Part shown: piece by piece, positions 1 to 5,371 of the stretch | Layout of the letters: each line of letters opens with the position of its first letter | Numbering within the stretch: position 1 is the first letter of the stretch | Assembly: GCA_046537735.1 (NCBI GenBank) | Contig: JBKHKH010000099.1 | Span: 1-7,341, forward strand | Source: JdFR-22 sp046537735 | Lineage (GTDB): Archaea; Halobacteriota; Archaeoglobi; Archaeoglobales; Archaeoglobaceae | Length of the DNA: 7,341 nucleotides | Direction: 5' to 3' | The notes under the pieces: generated by a model | What the model was told of the DNA's origin: nothing | The model's database searches: none | Seen by the model: only the letters and a program-made list of their open reading frames with translations | Program-made: the position numbers and the translations under genes

Positions 1-734
1 GCCTCCACAAATTCACCATTGAGGGTGGTTTTGAGCAGTTCCTGAAGCTCTTCAGGATGGGCTGTGGCGGTGATCTGGTAGACGGATTCAGCAGTGACCT
101 TACCCAGAGCTGATGCTCCCTGCAGGGCATTTATGGCCTTCCTGAAGTCCCCGCCAGATGTGTACAGTATGGCATCCACTCCGTCATCAGTTATATCCAC
201 CTCTTCCTTTTTGGCTATCTCCAGGATCCTTTCTTTCATGGCATCGTTGGGGACTGGACCAAATCTGAATACGGCGCATCTGCTCTGAATAGGCTCGATT
301 ATTCTGGAGACGTAGTTGCAACTGAGAATGAACCGGCATATCCTGGAGTACATTTCCATAGTCCTTCGCAGGGCTGCCTGTGCGTCAGGGGTTAAAGCAT
401 CCGCTTCATCCAGAAAGATGACCTTGAAAGGGGCATTGATGGGAGATGTCCGGGCAAAATCCTTTATCTTATGTCTAACTACGTCTATACCCCTCTCGTC
501 GCTGGCGTTCATCTCTATGAAGTTGTCCCTCCAGTCCTCCCCGAAAAGATCCTTTACCAGAGCAATAGCAGAAGCGGTCTTTCCCGTTCCGGGAGGACCG
601 GCAAACAGGAGATGAGGGATATTGTAATCCTGAACGTAATTCTGCAGCCTTTGAATGGCTATTTCTTGCCCCACTACCTCAGAAAGAGTCCTTGGCCTGT
701 ATTTTTCCACCCAGATTTCATCCTGTGAGACCAT
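1..734 (-). CDS. rfcS: Replication factor C small subunit (clamp loader ATPase), 3' end cut by the window
   Basis: The first 244 codons of a protein normally about 320 residues long are visible; the C-terminal collar is outside the window. It is an AAA+ ATPase of the clamp loader that opens PCNA and loads it on primer-template junctions. Seen directly: N-terminal IWVEKYRPRTLSEVVGQ (residues 7-23), Walker A GPPGTGKT (46-53), MNASDERGIDVVR (75-87), Walker B FLDEAD (107-112), sensor 1 ILSCNY (136-141) and the SRC arginine-finger motif (151-153). The absence of an N-terminal BRCT domain and the start right at IWVEKYRP mark the small rather than the large subunit. No intein interrupts the Walker A site, a position often invaded in archaeal rfcS. 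The ATG at 734 lies about 26 bp from a TATA-like box, which suggests a leaderless mRNA. Assignment is firm. Confidence 0.97.
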   Translation of the reverse strand, partial: MVSQDEIWVEKYRPRTLSEVVGQEIAIQRLQNYVQDYNIPHLLFAGPPGTGKTASAIALVKDLFGEDWRDNFIEMNASDERGIDVVRHKIKDFARTSPINAPFKVIFLDEADALTPDAQAALRRTMEMYSRICRFILSCNYVSRIIEPIQSRCAVFRFGPVPNDAMKERILEIAKKEEVDITDDGVDAILYTSGGDFRKAINALQGASALGKVTAESVYQITATAHPEELQELLKTTLNGEFVE

Positions 735-755
735 GGTAGATGGGGTTGTGGTCAG

Positions 756-765
756 TATAAAAAAA
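756..765 (-). promoter_or_regulatory. TATA-like box of rfcS
   Basis: TTTTTTTATAC on the minus strand, centred about 26 bp before the rfcS ATG. This spacing places transcription start at or beside the start codon. No Shine-Dalgarno sequence is visible, so a leaderless transcript is inferred. Confidence 0.5.
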
Positions 766-787
766 TTGGCTAACTTAAAGAGAAACC

Positions 788-800
788 ATATACGGTATAT
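788..800. promoter_or_regulatory. 13-bp perfect palindrome upstream of the rfcS promoter
   Basis: ATATAC-G-GTATAT, an odd-centred perfect palindrome located upstream of the rfcS TATA box and downstream of the GYD gene. It could be an operator or activator site, or simply an AT-rich coincidence. No second copy was noticed in the window. Confidence 0.25.
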
Positions 801-820
801 CACATTTCGTCTCAAATAAT

Positions 821-836
821 AGAAGAAAAAAATAAT
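821..836 (-). terminator. T-tract terminator of the GYD-domain gene
   Basis: On the minus strand the 3' flank of the GYD gene reads TTATTTTTTTCTTCT about 30 nt after the stop codon. Oligo-T tracts without a hairpin are the usual archaeal termination signal. Confidence 0.5.
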
Positions 837-844
837 TGAATTAT

Positions 845-872
845 GGTGTTATTGCCCGGGTGTTACTGCCCT
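845..872. repeat. 14-bp tandem duplication across the stop codon of the GYD gene
   Basis: GGTGTTATTGCCCG (845-858) is followed directly by GGTGTTACTGCCCT (859-872), 12 of 14 bases identical. The second copy contains the TAA stop of the GYD gene (863-865, read on the minus strand). It looks like a short tandem duplication at the gene end, with no evident function. Confidence 0.5.
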
Positions 873-1138
873 GTCAGCTCGTCAACAGGTATGGCAGGCA
901 TGGTGATGGTCTCTATGGTCCCTCTGGACGTCAGCTCCAGCATGGCATTCATCACCTGCTTGTTGCTCTCTGCCTCCACAATGGTGACGAAGTCATAGTT
1001 CCCCAGGAGAGCATACTGGTCAAGTACCTTAACTCCATAACCGCTGAGCTCTTCATTAACTTCCTTTATTCTGTGGGGTCTTTTCTTGACAGTATTCGCC
1101 CCATCCTCAGTAAGTCTGGACAAAACAACGAACTTCAT
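863..1138 (-). CDS. GYD-domain small protein
   Basis: A 91-residue protein matching the single-domain GYD family (PF08734), small ferredoxin-like proteins of unknown role found in archaea and many bacteria. Seen directly: N-terminal strand MKFVVLSRLTEDG, a Lys/Arg-rich helix (about 15-32), the family signature LLGNYDFVTIVEA (44-56) containing G46-x-Y48-D49, and a second helix followed by the strand TIETITMPAI (74-83). The fold is related to Lrp/AsnC effector-binding domains, but no helix-turn-helix is present, so calling it a regulator would go too far. The ATG is preceded at short distance by GGGGATAGAA, a weak ribosome site, and a TATA-like box lies about 36 bp upstream. It appears monocistronic. 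The family assignment is good; the function is unknown. Confidence 0.85.
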   Translation of the reverse strand: MKFVVLSRLTEDGANTVKKRPHRIKEVNEELSGYGVKVLDQYALLGNYDFVTIVEAESNKQVMNAMLELTSRGTIETITMPAIPVDELTGQ

Positions 1139-1169
1139 TTTCTATCCCCAGTACAACTATCGGCTATTA

Positions 1170-1179
1170 AATTATAAAA
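1170..1179 (-). promoter_or_regulatory. TATA-like box of the GYD-domain gene
   Basis: Minus-strand CTTTTATAATTTAA, centred about 36 bp before the ATG. Transcription would start about 10 nt before the gene, giving a very short leader that still holds the GGGGAT element. Confidence 0.5.
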
Positions 1180-1234
1180 GTTTTAGTTTTTGTCTGGAGT
1201 GGGAAGAGAATTACAGTTACTTTTAATGCCAAAA

Positions 1235-1630
1235 TCAAAAATGTATGGGACCTCCATGTGGGGGACCTGCAGGAGTGAAATTGAATAACCATATCCCTGC
1301 CACCATCGAGACCACCACGGAGAGGATGACGAATACCACAGATGCAAGTATTGACGCTATAAAAGCCTCCAGAAAACTGATGCTCAGCAGTAACTTCAGA
1401 CTATACAGGTAGGCCAGATAACCGATTATGGGGAACAGGATAGCCACTAAAGGCAATTGGGTAAAGATAGCTACAACTACAAAGGCGATAAACCCGGCAA
1501 GGAGATTTGCAACCCCGGATTCAAAAATCCCTCTCTTCTTTCCGATCAGCCTCAAACCCGCCCACAGGAAGAAGCCGGAGAACAGGATCAAAATCAGTAG
1601 AGTGAGGACGAAGATCACCAGATTGAACAT
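1235..1630 (-). CDS. Small four-helix integral membrane protein, function unknown
   Basis: A 131-residue, extremely hydrophobic protein. Predicted membrane segments by eye: residues 3-25, 38-57, 60-78 and 87-115. A positively charged loop, GKKRG (30-34), follows helix 1, so it should face the cytoplasm by the positive-inside rule. The tail ends in a Pro/Gly/His-rich stretch, TPAGPPHGGPIHF. I do not recognise a family. The frame stays open upstream to a TTG at 1681 and an ATG at 1672, but I place the start at the ATG at 1630: the intervening bases hold a TATA-like box (AAATTTATATTTTT, about 1649-1662) 25 bp before 1630, so the upstream codons are more likely promoter than protein. With the longer starts it would have 145 or 148 residues. 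Neighbours on both sides have their own promoters, so context gives no functional hint. Confidence 0.75.
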   Translation of the reverse strand: MFNLVIFVLTLLILILFSGFFLWAGLRLIGKKRGIFESGVANLLAGFIAFVVVAIFTQLPLVAILFPIIGYLAYLYSLKLLLSISFLEAFIASILASVVFVILSVVVSMVAGIWLFNFTPAGPPHGGPIHF

Positions 1631-1648
1631 GCTGTCAGTTATAACCTT

Positions 1649-1662
1649 AAAAAATATAAATT
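1649..1662 (-). promoter_or_regulatory. TATA-like box deciding the start of the membrane protein
   Basis: Minus-strand CAAAATTTATATTTTT has an A-rich BRE-like element followed by a TATA core, centred 25 bp from the ATG at 1630. It would give a leaderless mRNA starting at that ATG and would make the upstream in-frame starts noncoding. Confidence 0.5.
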
Positions 1663-1683
1663 TTGCTCCCATAATAGTCAAAA

Positions 1684-1693
1684 ACTTTATAAT
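1684..1693 (+). promoter_or_regulatory. Possible TATA-like box of the phosphoesterase-like gene
   Basis: ACTTTATAAT, about 64 bp before the ATG at 1753, would give a leader of roughly 40 nt. An alternative, AATTATATTGG at 1726-1736, would give an almost leaderless transcript. The purine-rich GGGGGATAGG just before the ATG (1743-1752) argues for a leader but is not a canonical Shine-Dalgarno. Confidence 0.35.
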
Positions 1694-1752
1694 CCATTAA
1701 AGGCATATCAATTGAGAACACAATCAATTATATTGGTTTAAAGGGGGATAGG

Positions 1753-2529
1753 ATGCAGATCGCTGTTGTTTCCAATCTACACGGTAATTTACCTGCTCTG
1801 GAGAGAGTTATTACCGAGACCCAGGACCTAAAGGAGCACGGGAGAGAAATAGATAGAATTTACATTATCGGGCTTCTAGGATTTATGCCTTTTCCTAAGG
1901 AAGTTTATGAGAAGGTCCAGAACTCAGAAGGTTTTCTGATCCCTATAAAGGGAAAATACGACCAGTTGATATCCAAATTTCATGACCTGGATGAGGATGC
2001 CCTGGAGGAAATGAGGAACACGCTTCCTCAATTTGTGATAGACATGGTTAAGTGGAATAGGGACGCTATTGGCAAAGAGGGTCGGAACTGGCTGAAATAC
2101 GTTCCATCTCACTTGAAGGAGAAATTTGGAGAGAACGAGTTCTTCTTTGTGTATGGGGACTTATTTAAACAGGTTGAGGAACCGGAGATATTTGATCAGG
2201 GTGAGGTCAAAGCAGGAATGCCCACGAACTACTATGAGAAGTTCCTGGAGCCTTTTAAAAAATACGAGGTTGCGGTGGTGGGGGGACGGGCACATTTTGT
2301 GGCGGATACCAGATACGGAAAGGTGGTGTGTCCCGGAAGTGCCGGTTTAAAGCCTACAAGAGATTCAAGACCTACCTTTGCCGTTATAGATACGGTGAAT
2401 ACCGATGTGAGCTTCTTCGAATTTGATTTCGAGAAGAACAACACGTATCAAAGGATAAAAGAGATGAGGCTGCCTGATGAAACCACTGACCTGCTGTACC
2501 ACGGCTACCATGGATATCAGGGCCTCTAA
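1753..2529 (+). CDS. Calcineurin-like phosphoesterase homologue with a dismantled active site (probable pseudoenzyme)
   Basis: A 258-residue protein with the architecture of YfcE/MJ0936-type metallophosphoesterases. Fold landmarks: MQIAVVSNLHGNLPALE (1-17), IDRIYIIGLLGFMPFPKEV (33-51), a central helical region, VAVVGGRAHF (173-182) and VVCPGSAGLKPTRD (191-204). Active family members bind two metals through motifs DxH, GDxxGxGP, GNHD, an isolated H before G, and GHTH. Here they read NLH (D to N at 8), GLLGFMP (D to L at 41), GKYD (N-H to K-Y at 68-69), VYG (H to Y at 134) and GGRAH (H lost at 178). Only H10 and D70 plainly remain, so phosphatase activity is unlikely. The open frame and preserved structural glycines suggest selection for another role, such as nucleotide or protein binding. 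The tail has a YHGYHGYQG repeat (about 249-257). It is monocistronic and convergent with a microprotein gene. Confidence 0.8.
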   Translation: MQIAVVSNLHGNLPALERVITETQDLKEHGREIDRIYIIGLLGFMPFPKEVYEKVQNSEGFLIPIKGKYDQLISKFHDLDEDALEEMRNTLPQFVIDMVKWNRDAIGKEGRNWLKYVPSHLKEKFGENEFFFVYGDLFKQVEEPEIFDQGEVKAGMPTNYYEKFLEPFKKYEVAVVGGRAHFVADTRYGKVVCPGSAGLKPTRDSRPTFAVIDTVNTDVSFFEFDFEKNNTYQRIKEMRLPDETTDLLYHGYHGYQGL

Positions 2530-2548
2530 AGAAATATCTTAATTTTTA
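2525..2548. terminator. Shared bidirectional T/A-tract terminator region
   Basis: On the plus strand CTTAATTTTTAA follows the phosphoesterase-like gene within 20 nt. On the minus strand ATATTTCTTT follows the microprotein gene. Both fit archaeal oligo-T termination between convergent genes. Confidence 0.4.
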
Positions 2549-2581
2549 ATGCTATGCCAGCTTTCTAGCGGGGTTCGATCT

Positions 2582-2722
2582 TCAGTATCCAGCTTCGCTT
2601 TTAAGTTCGATATTACGCCATGGGTAGCAATGCCCTCCGCTGGTGACGTTGAACTCACAAACCCAGCATTCATGGTCCATTTCCTTCAGCATTCCGTTCT
2701 TTTCGCAAAACGTTAATCCCAT
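2582..2722 (-). CDS. Cys/His-rich microprotein of 46 residues
   Basis: A small open frame, ATG at 2722 and TGA at 2582-2584. I do not recognise the family. Ligand-type residues are dense: C6, H17, C19, C22, H31 and C32, including HECWVC (17-22) and GGHCYPW (29-35), together with W20 and W35. A CxxC plus further Cys/His points to one structural metal site, most likely zinc, or to a small redox protein. Coding status is supported by signals outside the frame: GGGGAG at 2728-2733 is spaced 5 nt from the ATG, and a BRE/TATA-like element (GGAAATTATTTTAAAT) lies about 40 bp upstream. The frame has no membrane segment or signal peptide, so the product is cytoplasmic. An overlapping ATG at 2726 in another frame ends after 18 codons and is not favoured. 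Confidence 0.7.
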   Translation of the reverse strand: MGLTFCEKNGMLKEMDHECWVCEFNVTSGGHCYPWRNIELKSEAGY

Positions 2723-2727
2723 ACATA

Positions 2728-2733
2728 CTCCCC
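2728..2733 (-). promoter_or_regulatory. Shine-Dalgarno site of the Cys/His-rich microprotein
   Basis: GGGGAG on the minus strand, 5 nt before the ATG at 2722. It selects this ATG over the out-of-frame ATG at 2726, which lies too close to it. Confidence 0.55.
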
Positions 2734-2755
2734 AGTTTTTTCGTTATTAGCTAAC

Positions 2756-2772
2756 CATTTAAAATAATTTCC
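2756..2772 (-). promoter_or_regulatory. BRE/TATA-like promoter of the Cys/His-rich microprotein
   Basis: Minus-strand GGAAATTATTTTAAATGG: a purine-rich BRE-like block then a TATA-like core centred about 39 bp before the ATG. Transcription would begin near 2736, giving a leader of about 14 nt that just includes the GGGGAG site. Confidence 0.5.
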
Positions 2773-2834
2773 TTTTTTTTCATTCTTATCATAATTTATG
2801 AAACACCATATGGAAAATAATGGAGATTGAGAAT

Positions 2835-2844
2835 CTATTTTAAT
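2835..2844 (+). promoter_or_regulatory. TATA-like box of the tiaS-tgt operon
   Basis: CTATTTTAAT centred about 27 bp before the tiaS ATG at 2867. No ribosome site precedes that ATG, so a leaderless mRNA is inferred. No separate promoter is visible before tgt. Confidence 0.45.
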
Positions 2845-2866
2845 TCAAAGCATCCCACTGTTATCA

Positions 2867-4132
2867 ATGAAGATCTGGGTGGGCTTGGACGACACTGATT
2901 CACCCCAGGGTATGTGTACCACTTACCTGGCTTTACTGGTCATTGAAGAGCTTGAAAAAGAGGGTTTCGAAATAAAGGGATTCCCCCGGCTCATCCGGCT
3001 CAATCCCACGATCCCCTTTAAGACTAGAGGCAATGGTGCTGTTTCCTTTCTGGTAGATGGAGAGCTGGATACTGTGATGGAGGTCACGGACCGCATAATC
3101 CAACAAAATGCTCAACTACATCACGAGAAAACCAATCCTGGGGCAGTCTTTGTAGATCCAGAAGACGATAAACTAACTTCTGTTCTGTTCAAGTTTTCAA
3201 ACCAGGTCTTGAGGAGTATAGCCACCATTGACGAGGCAGATTCCATAATCAAAAAATATAACGTCAAGCATCTGAGGTACAAGTCGGGAAGAGGGGTGAT
3301 CGGAGCCCTGGCCGCCGTAGGAGTGCACCTGAGTGATTTCACTCTGGAAAAACTGGCCTACAGGTCACCTCAACATTTCAATTCGCCAAGAGAGTTTGAA
3401 GAGGAGTCATTCTACCGGGCAGACTCACTGACCTATCCACACACCTGGGATACCGTAGATTATCACAATAAGGTAGTGGTCTCCGTTCCCCGCTCTCCTG
3501 ATCCGGTCCTGTTCGGTATAAGAGGGGATAATGTGTCTTATATACAGCAGGCATTCAAAACGGTTGAGACCGAGCCCATAGATAAGGAGATGAACTTTGT
3601 AACCAATCAGGGAACAGATTTGCATTTGATCAGAGAAGAGGGGCTTCAGGAGCTGAAGAACTATCATTCCTACAGGCTGAGGGGTGAAGTGATCAAGAAA
3701 CCCTACATAGAAGAGGGGGGACATGTCTTCTTCTTTATGGAGACCAGATTCGGGGTGATCAAGTGTGCAGCCTTTGAGCCCACCAAACAGTTCAGAGAAG
3801 TTATCGGTAAGCTAATAGAGGGAGATCAGTTGAGGGTTTACGGCTCCATGAAGAAGGACACCATGAATCTGGAGAAAATAAGTTTGAAGCCAGCAGAGAT
3901 AACTGTGGAGGAGAACCCTGTGTGTCCTCTTTGCGGAAAGAAAATGGAGTCGGCAGGTAAGGGTCAGGGCTTCAGATGCAAAAAGTGCAAAACAAAAGCC
4001 CCCCGTAAGGTTATCACCCGATTGAAGAGAGATATAGAAGAAGGCTTTTATGAGGTGCCACCCTGCGCCAGAAGGCACATCTCCAAGCCGCTGGTGAGAA
4101 TGAACGTGGAGAGAAAACACGTCTTCAGGTAA
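2867..4132 (+). CDS. tiaS: tRNA(Ile2) 2-agmatinylcytidine synthetase TiaS
   Basis: 421 residues, the usual TiaS length. TiaS uses ATP and agmatine to convert C34 of the CAU anticodon of tRNA(Ile2) into agmatidine, so the tRNA reads AUA as isoleucine and not AUG; it is essential and archaea-specific. Seen directly: N-terminal kinase-type motif VGLDDTDSPQGMCTTY (5-20), NPTIPFKTRGNGAVSF (46-61), GRGVIGALAAVG (141-152), FVTNQGTDLHL (244-254), an OB-fold region around 268-345 (YRLRGEV onward), and a C-terminal zinc ribbon with C353-x2-C356 and C371-x2-C374. These match the kinase-like, ferredoxin-like, OB and Zn-ribbon order of A. fulgidus TiaS, with no key motif missing. The start gives the family-typical N-terminus. 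The stop is 2 nt before the tgt ATG, so the two are almost certainly co-transcribed. Confidence 0.96.
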   Translation: MKIWVGLDDTDSPQGMCTTYLALLVIEELEKEGFEIKGFPRLIRLNPTIPFKTRGNGAVSFLVDGELDTVMEVTDRIIQQNAQLHHEKTNPGAVFVDPEDDKLTSVLFKFSNQVLRSIATIDEADSIIKKYNVKHLRYKSGRGVIGALAAVGVHLSDFTLEKLAYRSPQHFNSPREFEEESFYRADSLTYPHTWDTVDYHNKVVVSVPRSPDPVLFGIRGDNVSYIQQAFKTVETEPIDKEMNFVTNQGTDLHLIREEGLQELKNYHSYRLRGEVIKKPYIEEGGHVFFFMETRFGVIKCAAFEPTKQFREVIGKLIEGDQLRVYGSMKKDTMNLEKISLKPAEITVEENPVCPLCGKKMESAGKGQGFRCKKCKTKAPRKVITRLKRDIEEGFYEVPPCARRHISKPLVRMNVERKHVFR

Positions 4133-4134
4133 GC

Positions 4135-5340
4135 ATGAGATTCAACATACATGAAAAGGACGGTATGGCCAGAACCGGTGTTGTAGAGACCATGAGAGGG
4201 AGCTTTAATGTGCCCGCTTTCATCCCCGTAGCCACTTCAGGGGCGATAAGAGCCCTCGACGGTCGGGATTTAGAGATCTTGGGGGTTGAGGTAGTGTTCG
4301 CCAACACCTACCACCTTTATCTGAGGCCGGGCGATGACCTCATAAAGAGAATGGGCGGGCTGCACAAGTTCATGAATTTCGATAAGCCCATAATAACCGA
4401 CTCTGGCGGGTTTCAGGTATTCTCTCTGGGCTACGGTATGGAGCACGGAGTGGGGAAGATCGCTGATAACATATTCCTGGAGGGAATGAATGTGGAGGAG
4501 ATGGCCAAGTCCAGCAAGAAGGGAAATAAGTGGGCCAGAGTGGATGAAGATGGAGTCACCTTCAAGAATCCCCTTACTGGAGAGATTGTGAGGCTGACAC
4601 CCCAGAAGTCCATGGAGATCCAGTCCAACCTTGACTCAGATATAATATTCGCCTTCGACGAGTGCACATCCCCCCTCTCAGATAAGGAGTACACTGCAGA
4701 GGCGCTGGAGAGGACCCACAGATGGGAAGAAGAATGTCTGAAGACCTACAACAGAGAGCAAGCTTTGTTCGGGATCGTCCAGGGAGGAGAGTACAGGGAC
4801 CTGAGGGAGAGATCCGCTAAATTCGTAGCTCAGAAGGATTTCGCTGGCTTTGGAGTGGGGGGCTCGCTGGGAAAGAGCAAGGTGGATATGCACAACATTC
4901 TGGAGTGGGTCATGCCCCACCTGCCAGAAGAGAAGCCCCGACACCTTCTGGGGATCGGTGCCGTGGAGGACATATTCAATTCCGTAGAGAGGGGCATCGA
5001 TATGTTCGACTGCGTGGCTCCCACCCGATGGGCCAGAAGAGGGCACCTATACGTATCCCCCAGGGAGGGAGGTAATGCCAAGAACAAGTTCAGGATAAAC
5101 ATCCGGAACGCCCAGTTCAAGGAAGACGAGAAACCCATAGACAGGAGCTGCAACTGTTTCGTATGCAGAAATTATTCCCGAGCATATCTGAGGCATCTGT
5201 TCAATGCAGAAGAGCTGACCTACTTCAGGTTGAGCTCTTATCACAACGTCAATTTCCTCCTCCGGCTCATGGAGAGGATAAGGGACTCCATAGACAAGGG
5301 ATACTTCCATGAGATGAAAAAAGAGTGGCTGAGCTATTAG
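4135..5340 (+). CDS. tgt: tRNA-guanine(34) transglycosylase of bacterial/eukaryotic (queuosine) type
   Basis: 401 residues, a TIM-barrel enzyme that swaps the guanine at wobble position 34 of GUN-anticodon tRNAs (Asp, Asn, His, Tyr) for a 7-deazaguanine (preQ1 in most bacteria, queuine in eukaryotes). Catalytic features are all present: D89 in TDSGGFQ, D175 in FAFDEC, Q216 in GIVQGG, the nucleophile D292 in GIDMFDCVAPTR, and the Zn site C339-x-C341-x2-C344 with H370, spaced as in Zymomonas TGT. It ends right after the Zn subdomain, without the long C-terminal extension and PUA domain of archaeosine (position 15) TGT. Oddities: about 32 extra residues at roughly 99-130 relative to E. coli TGT, and a substrate loop GVGGSLGKSK (240-249) where bacteria have GGLAVGE. 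From memory, both resemble TGTs of candidate-phylum (Patescibacteria-type) bacteria, suggesting lateral transfer. AGGTAAGC before the ATG gives weak ribosome binding, so coupling to tiaS is likely. Confidence 0.95.
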   Translation: MRFNIHEKDGMARTGVVETMRGSFNVPAFIPVATSGAIRALDGRDLEILGVEVVFANTYHLYLRPGDDLIKRMGGLHKFMNFDKPIITDSGGFQVFSLGYGMEHGVGKIADNIFLEGMNVEEMAKSSKKGNKWARVDEDGVTFKNPLTGEIVRLTPQKSMEIQSNLDSDIIFAFDECTSPLSDKEYTAEALERTHRWEEECLKTYNREQALFGIVQGGEYRDLRERSAKFVAQKDFAGFGVGGSLGKSKVDMHNILEWVMPHLPEEKPRHLLGIGAVEDIFNSVERGIDMFDCVAPTRWARRGHLYVSPREGGNAKNKFRINIRNAQFKEDEKPIDRSCNCFVCRNYSRAYLRHLFNAEELTYFRLSSYHNVNFLLRLMERIRDSIDKGYFHEMKKEWLSY

Positions 5341-5371
5341 GTTGATGAGAGGCAGCCTGGTAGAACTATCA

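Noticed and set aside
1428..1700. A 90-codon plus-strand open frame opposite the small membrane protein
   Set aside because: The translation is basic with no recognisable motif and mirrors the hydrophobic codons of the minus-strand gene, a common antisense artefact.
2570..2600. A tRNA T-arm-like GCGGGGTTCGATCTTC near the end of the microprotein gene
   Set aside because: The five bases on either side of TTCGATC do not pair, and no acceptor, D or anticodon stems can be built around it.
4678..5310. Several long open frames on the minus strand across tgt (4678-5046, 4830-5153, 5047-5310)
   Set aside because: They are shadows of tgt, whose plus-strand frame carries all catalytic motifs; the antisense translations show no family pattern.
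4135..5340. Archaeosine (position 15) transglycosylase as the identity of the tgt gene
   Set aside because: The protein ends right after the Zn subdomain at 401 residues, with no long C-terminal extension or PUA domain, and its motifs follow the position-34 enzymes.
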